The notes below the pieces were generated by a model that was given only the letters and a program-made list of their open reading frames with translations, made no database searches and was not told the DNA's origin. Shown in pieces: positions 1-10,100 of a DNA stretch of 20,960 nucleotides; position 1 is the stretch's first letter; each line of letters begins with the position of its first letter. Origin of the DNA: Elysia marginata (Eukaryota; Mollusca; Gastropoda; Plakobranchidae); assembly GCA_019649035.1 (NCBI GenBank), contig BMAT01004065.1:572912-593871 (forward strand), in the 5' to 3' direction. Position numbers and translations under genes: made by a program.

Positions 1-1030
1 TGTGCCCTGTTCTTTTTCCTCTGCCCCCACCCGCACAGTCTCTATTTTATCTTTTGCCTGTAATCACACAGTGATCAACAGTGTTCGTTATTTTTACATT
101 TTGAATTTACTTGTTCTTTCTCTCTTTTCACATACTTCTTTGTTTAGTAAAATTGAATATTCTTTTTTTGTCAAACGCAAGATCTGTAAACATTTTTTTA
201 CAATATTTTATATCCTATTATATTACCACAATGGCATGGCTACAGAAGATAATACAAAATACGAAAATTGCCTCATAATTTTATTAGATCATAAACTATT
301 CTATAACCGAAATCAATATACTTCTAAATACAAAATACAATCATCAACATGTGATTTGTGATTGTTGCAGCTGTAAAAGCTGTGTAAATAAAAAAAAATT
401 TCTTTTAAAAAGACAAAAGAATAATAAAAAGAAAGAGAAAATGGTGAAAATCCAACTAGTAATACAATACTTATGTTCCAACCAGAAAGATGCTGTAACA
501 TCATGTCAAAATCAACCCAAAATATTGACACTTTCATGAATTGTTTTTTAATTTGCATTTTGTTTTAGTCTCTTGATTAATCATTTAAGTACTAATTTTG
601 TTCAAGAAAAATATGGTTTTACCCAGCACTCACACAGTTTTTTCTTTATCTTTCCTTTCTTCCCCACCCCTCAAAACTTCTATCTGGACATCCCTAAAAT
701 TTTCGCTTTCATCACACATTCATTTGTTTTTGTTTTGTCTCCAATCTTTTCCCCGCTTTCTTTCTTCTTTTCTTTTCTGACTGTTTTTTTAAATTTTCTC
801 ATTTTTATTGTTTTCTATGATCTCTTACTATTCTTTTTTCACTACTATCGCACACACTCTATCTTCCCAATTTTTGCTGAATCTATTCTCATACATTACA
901 TTTGCTTTTTTGCACTTCTTTATCTGCTTATCATATATCTTCTGTCTGTCTCCCCTTGTCACCACAATCTCTTTTTCATCTATACTTTCACCACTCACAA
1001 CCTCTACACAACCCCCCAACTTGGCTTAAG
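1..1030 (+). other. Partial CFAP70 intron upstream of exon a; AT-rich then pyrimidine-rich
   Basis: I see no exon here. Bases 1-560 are AT-rich. About 600-1020 is dominated by T and C on the plus strand, an extended pyrimidine tract running into the acceptor at 1029-1030. The open frames in this stretch are Phe/Ser/Leu/Ile-rich products of that composition and show no domain. Confidence 0.7.
600..1020 (+). repeat. Extended pyrimidine-biased tract (about 420 bases)
   Basis: T and C dominate the plus strand over several hundred bases with short CTTTTC and TCTTTC-like runs and no clear repeat unit. It is far longer than an ordinary polypyrimidine tract and has a sharp border with the exon at 1031. 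Confidence 0.5.
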
Positions 1031-1191
1031 GTGAATCAGATGAAATCCGACACTGGATCAGAGGCTGAAGGTCAGGCACCGGTTAATGTCGAAGGTCAGC
1101 AGTACACAGAGGCACGCTCCTACATGATGGTGGAGATCTGTCTCGACAAACCCCTTGTGCCCAAACGACCACCGGAGGCGCTTGCTAAACG
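1031..1191 (+). CDS. CFAP70: CFAP70 exon a (first in window)
   Basis: The acceptor is at 1029-1030 (cttaag) after a long pyrimidine-rich tract; the donor is gtgaga at 1192. It encodes residues 1-53 plus two bases of Arg54. The start is acidic and polar, then comes [17 protein letters not shown], a diagnostic CFAP70 segment. A second in-frame AG at 1038-1039 could move the border by nine bases (three residues). The exon is internal: the ATG at 1040 is not a supported translation start, because the conserved N-terminal part of the family is missing. Confidence 0.85.
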
Positions 1192-4100
1192 GTGAGAGCA
1201 GTTTATATACAGAGAGGGACACATAAAAAACAGTTTGATGCATTTTACCCTGCAGCTCGGGGACGGCTGCAATAGTATTTCTCTTTGACATCACTGTTAT
1301 ACAAATTAATGATGCACCAGTCTAACAAGTACTCTGAATGAGTCAAATATCAGACATTTAAGCCCAAAATAGAACCTGTCATGGCAGATCAGCGTTTAGT
1401 CTTTTTGAAAAGCTATTTACCCTCATTTCCTCACTGCACTCATGCATTAAAAGAATGCCTGGCTATGGACAGTGAAAGTTCTTATGAGTATAACTGAAAG
1501 TAGTTTTGACAGGTTATGTTCTTTTTAGAATGCGGATAAATTTTTTTCATCATTGACATTTAAAGCTACAAGATTTGTTTCATAAAAAAACTTTCTATAT
1601 TTTTTTTCTGTAAAATCTACAAGTAGTAATGGATATATGTATGAAATTGCAAACAAGTAAAGATTAACACTTAAGAAAACACTACAAAGGTTTTAAAGCC
1701 ATATACTGGAAGGATATGAATCTCTAGTTGTTTGTTTAAACCATTTATGTCCAGATTTTCTCTTGCAAAACGCATGTCACTAATTTGAGAGAATTGGTCC
1801 CAGGTATGATATAGGAATGATCTGAAACTTTTTTTGTCCATTCGTTGAAAACCTGGAGATATTTTAAACAAAGTCTAGTTTCAGATACATCAATTTACCT
1901 TTGCAGGATATCAATTGAGGCATATTCATACAGATGCTACTTTGAAATCCAAACTGCAACACTTCAGCTATTCAAGATAGCTTATACTCTTTAATTGAAA
2001 TAGGCACTTCAAACTCTTTGACGAAGGTGTGATTTTTTTCTACAACCATAATGTGGCTGTTGTGAGAAAACATGAATACCCATGCAGCTTAAAATTATTG
2101 GATCATCCTCGATATTCTCTGATTATGGCACAAGCTGATTTTTTCTTTCCCCAACATGAAGAAAAGTCTTCAATGGGACAACAGTTTAAATTAGAAAAAA
2201 AGGTTCTTTTGCAACAAAGTTGGTTTAAAAAAGAGCTGGGCAAAGGATCTTCAGGGCAGTGTTTGATAGCTGGCTGTGTCGGTTGCAGAAATACTTGAAT
2301 ACATTGGTGACTTTGTAGCTAACATGATAAAAGAGAGTTGGTCGAAATTTGATGGAGCTGTCTTTTTTGTGTTTAAGATATAAGAAAAAGTTATCTATGA
2401 AAGGGACCTTGTAATTGTCAAAATTAACTCTAAAGTTGGTTGTTGAAGTTTTAAGACATGTTTGTGTGCCACATATCTTGCAACCAATGCAAATGAGTCA
2501 GATGGCAAAAATTTTCATTTGAGAAAAAATGTTTTAAAAGTTTGTTTATTTTTTTCTTAGCATGTAAATAAACAGGATTTTACAAAATTTTGATCATTTA
2601 ATGAAAGGTATAATGATTGCAAGCTCAGAAAAATACATTGTAGCGAAACAACTATGATTTGTGCTATACGAATTGCAACCTCTAACTCAGTTAGACTAGT
2701 TTTGAGAATTGGGATCACTATGCTTATAATTCTTGCTGTCAACCAGTAATTTTTATCCTTGAAATGCACAAATTTCTTAGCCTTCTGAAAACTTCTAATA
2801 TTATTGCTGTGATTTCCAGTGTTGCTGAACTTATCCCACCACGGCCCATGTTTCCCAAACGGACAGATGGAGCACAAAGAGTAAGTAAACACAAGTTGTT
2901 TTTTTTCTTACAACATTACCATAGTTGTTGAGGAGACTTTTCATCAAGAGGTCATCATTGCTTTTGACATTTAGGTTCTTAAGAAAGTTATCAACTTGGA
3001 TAAATGCCTAACCTCTTGTAAAATTATCAATGCCAAATTTTTACAATTCATTAAAGGCGGGTATAAATGCAAGGTTAGGAACAAGTTGAAAATTGTAATT
3101 TTAAACTTTTGAAGCCATTTTTAGAGTCTCAGTTTATATTGCTGACTACACAGAGGAGGCAAATAATTATGAGAAAAGGCCTGAAGCAGTTTTGGAAACG
3201 TCAAAATCACAATATGTTATTTAAGACCTAATTAACATATTGCACATCTGCATCCTTTTTCTCAATTCAGAAAACCAAATGGGGTGAGATGTGTTTAATT
3301 GGTATTAGCTGTTCAGTCCACACTCCTTATTCTTATCAATAATTTTGATAACTTATCGTTATGAGATCTGTTTAATTGTTCACAGGCTGTTGAAGACTTT
3401 CATGCTCAAGTTGCAAGCGTTGCTAACCTGATACTCGATGAATTTAGGTAAGCCAATTTTATTGTAACATGTGTCTTAAATTGCCAAGATAAAGATCAGC
3501 ACAACTGTTGGTGTTATTACCTTTGGGCAAGAATCTCATACTTTTTACCTCATTCCTCTGTCGAAAGCCTTATGTATTTTAGGTCTTTCATAGTTAATGG
3601 TGTAGAAGAAAAGTCAATAATCGGCTCCCGAAAGGCAGTGGCACTTTTGATACCATTAATTGCGAGACAAGAGCTAAACATCTAGAACATTTCAACCTTT
3701 TGGGCACGAAGTGTTAAATGCTGAGTGTAAAACCTGAAAGTACAGAATTGAAAAACTGCTAGGTCCTAAATAGTAAAGTTTAATGTTGAAATTCAATTTT
3801 TAGACTATGACAACAATTTTGATTGATAAGCAAGATGGTCCCATGATATTTTACAATAAGTGAACTATACAAATCTATATTTTTGAAAGATTTATAAATA
3901 TCATTTTTACTTTAAATAACATTTTTAACCACACCTTTAAAGTAACCAAAATTTATATTTAGCGGTTACTACTATGTAATTTAGTATCTTAATTAATTTT
4001 TTCTTTTATGTAGAGAACAATTTGGAAATGAACTCAAAGAAGACCAAGAGCCACAGACAAATGAAGCAATGGAGTCCAGGTAATGATATGGAGTTCTGAT

Positions 4101-7100
4101 AGATATGTCCTAACTAGTCTAAATGAGTTTTGTATTTCAATTTTTACTCTCAAAATGCATTTTTCTCCACGTCCAGGCAATAAAGTTGCTTGGAATTATC
4201 ATGATTCTCTGAAAAGATATAAAACTTTTTGTTGAGAAAAGATCTGTTTAGTCTATAAAAAGGATATTAAATAATCTTTTTCTTGAAACTCAAGTTAGTG
4301 ACTGCAACAGATGAGTATGAATGAGAAGACATATAAACATTATATACTTTTATGGTCCAGCTCAGTGGTAAATTTTTAAAAAGGTATTGAAACAATTCAA
4401 AGTATTCTTTGATAGAAAACTTGAAAAAAATGTTGATTGAGTATAAAAAACCCAGTATTGGATTGCTCTATAGAAATTGCTAAAACTGAAAAACACATAG
4501 GATTCCTTTTTAAATCTCATCTTAGCATTGTTTTGATAATTATCTGACTCAATGTACACCATTGTTTTCAAAAAGGTTACATTCCACCCTGCTTCTGATC
4601 TGTTAACAGGAGACAAAAACTAATCTATGAGATGAATTCTTCAGGCAAATATTTTGCCTTCAAGGAGCAGCTGAAACATTCTGTGGTAAAGATTGTGAGG
4701 GAAAAATTCCTCCGTACCACTGGATTTACTGACAAAAATGAGTTACAGGTTTGTTATAGCATCCAGGCTCTTTTTCATCAATACACTAAACTTTGCTTTG
4801 CAAGTCCTGAACAATTTCTTATCTTTTGCACATAAACATTCTATCGCACATTAAATTTATACTTCTTTATAAGTAAGAAAACTTACATAATCGCTAAAAA
4901 GAGTCAAGCCTCAAATGGAAATTTGAATTTCTAAGGAAAATCTCATCCAAGTGATCACATGATCAACTGTAGCTCACAATTGTAAATGAGTTCTAGTTCA
5001 AAATATACACATGACAAATATTCTGAGAATACTCAGGCCTTTGCACTGGAACCCTGATTACAAGGCATGTTGTACCTAGGTCCTCACTTAAGGCAAGGCT
5101 GTACAAGCTGACTCGTGCAAATGGTCTAGATAAACTTTATTAATCAATAAGGGAAATATGGACATACCAGCACATGGATAGCAAAGATTTTATGCATTGG
5201 TAAGTAAGTAAATAAATAATTCACAAAAAAAAAAATTCTCATTGAGATACCTTTTTTCTCTTTCCAAAACTGTTTACATCAACATATTTGTCTTTTCCCA
5301 TCCAATCTTCCCAACGACAGACGTTCCTGTCTGAGCTATACGTGTACCTGATAGACCAGATGCATGTCAGTCTGGGACGTGTTCTAGCCCTGGAAGATCA
5401 ACCACCTGTGCCTCAGCCTCTCACTGACTCTGCCCAGCTCAAGCATTTTGCCCGCGAAGCAGAAGTCAACCAGAACTTTGATCTAGCTGCCACCTACTAC
5501 AAGGAGGTCTGCAATATTGGATTTTTGTTCATCCTACCCAAAGCAAAATTTGATGCCAATTCATAAGTCAGACTGTTTTTCTTGCTGCTGATGCTCTTTA
5601 TCATCTTTGAATTCTAATATGATGAAATTTTATAAAATTTGTTCTTTGTTTGTTATTATTTTTAATGGATCGCCAAGCTTCCAGGTTGCTGAGGAAGCAT
5701 TTTATTTGTAGTGAAATTGTGCAACCACAGCAAAAATTATTTTTTCGGAGCAGTCGGCTCATTATCTTGTTCCCAACGTAAATAAGTTGGATGTTGCAAT
5801 TTGTAACTCAAATGCATTGTTGTTTTGAAAAAGGCAATTTTCTAAACTTCCATGCACCAAAGACTTTATAAAATTATCAATTTTGGTCGAGAGATATTAA
5901 AATATGTGTTGATTTAAAAATATGGAGAACAAGGAGAAAAAATGGACCTTTAAATGGCATTCTCTCATGAAAGGACTTTCCAACTCCTGACTCATTCATC
6001 TTGGACGGAAAACAATTCAATCATTTTCTCAAAAGACAATCACCCAGAGTTTTAAGGACAAAATGAGGTAGCATTTGAAGTAATGCTTTTTTGTAACATT
6101 CATCTCATATTTTTTACTTGCACAGAGAATTGCTCGAGATAAGAATGATGCAGATTGTTGGTTTGACTTTGGCACATTCAATCTTTACATCAATGACATC
6201 ACTAAGGTAAGTTTCTTTCAGCAGAATAAAATTGAAGATTGATGAATTTCTAAGGCTGAAAATTGTGTGCACACACCTACACAAACACACAAAATAAAAA
6301 ACATATTATGACTTCATTAGAGCATAGTCATTAATGTTTTTGTAATTTAAGTTTTTAATATTGTATTCTATTTATAAATGTAATTCTTAAATGTAAGGGT
6401 TCGTTTCCTGTTTGCAAATCTAATATTTTTTGTGTAGAAATGGTTTTGGCCATCAAAAAACAAATTTAACTTTTAAGAAGTTATCAGCCTACGGCAGCAG
6501 CAAATGGATTCAATTTTTTTATCCGACTTTAAAAAAATGTAACTTTTAAAAGTTAAGAATAAGTTTGCATTGCATTTTAAACTGACTCTATTGACTTCTC
6601 TTTTGTTTTGCAGGCAGAGGAGTGTTTTAAAGAATGTATCGCCATTAATCAAAAACACTTGCATGGGTAAGTACAACCCTTGACTTTCTTTTGAATTGCG
6701 GTAAGAAACTTAATTTTTATTCTCTTTCATAGAAATTTTCCAGTAAAGNTTTTCAAATTGATATTTAAGAATTCCACATGAAATGCTAATGAACATATTT
6801 TTCACCATCCTCTTAATCTCGTAGGCTTCTTTTGTATGGTGTTGTATGCATGCTGTCTGAGAGAAACGAGCAAGCTGAGATCTTCTTTGAGGCTGCAACT
6901 TGTGTGGATCCCAAGAGTATTCTAGCATGGACAATGCTGGGTAAGTGCATGCATTTTACAAAAAGGATAGGCTGTTGTAATGGATGATAAAAGATTAGAG
7001 GTGAAGACTTCATTCAGAGGTCTTGAAATGAGAACAGGTTTCATCATCCATAACCAAGGTTAGGCTAGTAAAATTTTATGCTGCAAAAAAAAACATTAGA

Positions 7101-10100
7101 AAATCTTACAGCCTAAAAGGAACTGAAAGAAATAAAAAAATAAAGCTAATGATAACGAGAAATAAGGAAAAATAGGAAAGCAAAACAAAATGTTTGAGAC
7201 AAAAGTGTTCCAAGAAACTTAAAGAAAAAGGTGTTTGATTATAAGCGTCTTCTACTGAGATCCTTTCATTCCCTGAAAAAAGGGGGAAATGATACAAAAA
7301 AACGAGAGAACAGGAACAACAAAACTGAAAGGAAACACCTAAAAATGAGAAGCCATGTAAATCTTCAGGTGACCTTGCTCTCTTTAGAATGATGCCTGTT
7401 GTGATTCATTTAACAATAAGGTAGAAGGGAAAATATAGAAATGATGTAGGAAAAAAACAAAAATGAAAAAAAAAAACCCAAAGGAAAATGAGCAAAAAGT
7501 GGAAAGATATTTTGAAACGATAAAATCAGAAATTTTTGGACCCATTCCTTATCTTTCAGGTCTTTTCTATGATGCGGTACCTAATGAGATTGGAGCAGAG
7601 ATGGCATATCTTGAAGCAAACAAGTTGAACCTGGCCAAAGCTTCAGCTTTGGCAAGAGAAGCGAGAGAAGAGGCAGAGGATGAGGGAGGCAAGAAGAAGA
7701 CTTCGGAGGACCACGAGATTATAGAAGCAGAAGGAAAAGGTGAGGAAGCCATTGGAGTAGCTGTGTTTCCAGAGTGAACACTCCTGCATTATATTCAATT
7801 TGGTTCAATTCTTTTTTAAAGATTGAAAATGTATTTGACATTGTGTTTTTGATATGGGAAAATATAGCAAAATTTATCTTGTCATGTTCAGTTTATATGG
7901 AAAAAAATGACCGCTTGTTGCCAATACCATATATAAATTTGTGTTGTATATATTTAACTTATAGGCTTCATGTAATGGAAAAAGTATTTCTAAAATGAGA
8001 CCTGATTCCACTATTTTAAGAGTTGTGCCTCTTTCTAATCTTCAACATTTAAATCTTAACTTTCATGTAAAAGTAATAACATATTCTAGTAGATTTTTCT
8101 TATAGCCATTTATCTTGTTTGAAGAGATATTTAGCATTGCTGACATTTTTTTCTTTTTTTTTTTTGGTATAAGGCTGTACTGCAAATGATTGAATGTTTC
8201 TTCTTCAAAGGTTTTGATACTGTTTTTTTTTTTAGTTGCATGCTAATTTATGTTTATTTCAAAGTTCATACTTAACAAAATTGTAACACAGCAGTGTTGT
8301 AATAGCATCACAGTGTCACCACAAAATCCTCATATTAGTGGGCCACTTGTATAAAAGGCTATGATTTATGTTTTGAAAAAAAAAAACGAAATAGTTTTAA
8401 AAAGTGTTTTGTCTGGCATTAAGTCCTAAGAAGTGGGATTTCAAATTTTGAAAATGATATAAAAGAGAAATTTCAAAATAAAAGATTTTTCACTTACACT
8501 CACAAGCACACACTGAGCTATTGATCGCTAGATTTAGAATCCATACGATTTTTTGTTTGTTTTTATTCTTCATTTTGTTTTGGAATATTGCATCATCTAA
8601 GGAGAGCCCATACATTCTTCGGAAGGTGGGCTCTCGGTCCCCAATCTGGAGGTGAAAGCTGCTACTCCCGATAAAGGGCCGCCTTCCTCTGGTCGCTCTA
8701 AAGCTTCTGGTGGCAAGAGAGGTCAGTATTTGAAGTGAGAATCAACTCTGCAAGTGGATGCAGCTCTGTTTGCTCTTTGGGCTTTTACTCCTTGCATGAA
8801 TGCCTGGCTGCCTCCTCCTCTGCTGGTCCTCTCAACAAAACCTCACAGATTTAGTTTGCAGCAAAGCTTTCATTCATTTGTGCTTTTTTCTCCTCTTCAT
8901 AAACAGCTCTTAAACCAAACACTTGCCTGTACTTACACTTTTTTTGGCGCAGGACCCTGCACGTCTGCAGCTCTCATGTTTCTTTTTTTTCTTGTGTTCA
9001 AAGCTGATGCCAAGTCTGTTTGAAGCACATCTCTCTATCTAAAGAAACTAGAATGATGTCTTCAGTTATGCACTAACAGAGTTTAAATAAGCAACATCTC
9101 CCTTTAAACAATCATTGGATGCTATGAAAAAGTTTGTAACTTAAATCACTGTGATTCTTCTTACATAGACAAGTTTATGATTGAGCATACTATATTCTTC
9201 TTATTTTCATCCTTTTTCTTTGACCCCTTTTCCCTTCATTTTCTCAAGCCTTCAGATTTTTTTTAACCGTGGTTTCTGTATCCTTATAAAAAAATTTGCT
9301 TGGCTTTATTTGCTCCCCTCCTTCATATTGTGGTTTAACTTCGATTGTAATCACTGAAACTCAATTTGATATAGTTCATTTTTGTCTTTAATTTCCTTCT
9401 ACTTGCTTAAACATAAGCAAAATCTCTTTGTTCTTTTACTCATTAATGTGGGAAAAAGTTAAAGCTCATGCTCAACTTGGGCTGTGGTTTTTAAAATATT
9501 TTTTAAACAGCATTTAAATCGCTTTGCTTTTTATAAGTCTAATCAGTAACTTACCATGTTTCTAGATTTATTTGTGTGCATTTTTCCCCTTTTCTTTAAT
9601 GAATAGGTCTGCAGTATTCTTAGTTTCTGATATTTCTCGCACTTTGGATTGTTTATTCAACTGTATGCCTTTCGCAATTTTTATGATTATTTTTTTTGTG
9701 TGGTTTGTCCTCTCAGAATCCATTTCAAGTTCAAATTTAGGCAAGTGGTAGACTTTGTGGGCTCTCTGCATTTACAGTGTCATTGAAAAAGAAGTCATCG
9801 CATTAACTTTCATTTATGGTTGATTTTACTTTTCTTGTTACAAGCCTGGTCCATTGGGCATAAACTAACCCAGCACTATTTTTATTTGCATTGCTTTGCC
9901 ATCACAAAGGAAATCTTTAAGTTTGTAGGTTTGATGCAAAATTAATTTTTTAGTTTTAATCTTGGACTGTTAGGACCTTAAAACTGAATTTTCAGTACCA
10001 CTATGGTAATATTGTGTATTGTTCAGATATCACATTCATACTCACATCTTGAAACCACATAAACTGTGCATAACAGACCAATATTGTTCCTTACCCTCTT

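Larger units (their letters stand above)
2881..6613 (+). other. CFAP70 introns 2-7 (spans between exons b and h)
   Basis: Six introns of 505, 566, 530, 572, 619 and 407 bases (2881-3385, 3448-4013, 4080-4609, 4749-5320, 5507-6125 and 6207-6613). All are AT-rich with GT..AG borders. I see no RNA gene, transposase piece or terminal repeats in them. A mildly GC-richer patch at about 5030-5125 (intron 5) has no recognisable feature. Confidence 0.75.

Noticed and set aside
2..361. 119-codon open frame at the left edge
   Set aside because: Ser/Phe/Leu-rich translation with no motif, in AT-rich intron-like DNA; nothing joins it to the CFAP70 frame.
573..1034. 153-codon open frame on the plus strand
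   Set aside because: Phe/Leu/Ser/Ile-rich product explained by the pyrimidine tract, which rarely forms stop codons in this frame. It is not a membrane protein gene.
2557..2892. 111-codon minus-strand open frame
   Set aside because: Overlaps CFAP70 exon b antisense and has no recognisable domain.
5030..5125. Less AT-rich patch in intron 5 as an RNA gene or small exon
   Set aside because: No tRNA boxes and no stem pattern I could support, and the flanking exons e and f already join in phase 0.
8754..9023. Open frame after exon k with an acceptor-like cag at 8951-8953
   Set aside because: No conserved sequence, no matching donor in phase, and the linker is already continuous from exon k to exon l. 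At best a remote alternative exon.
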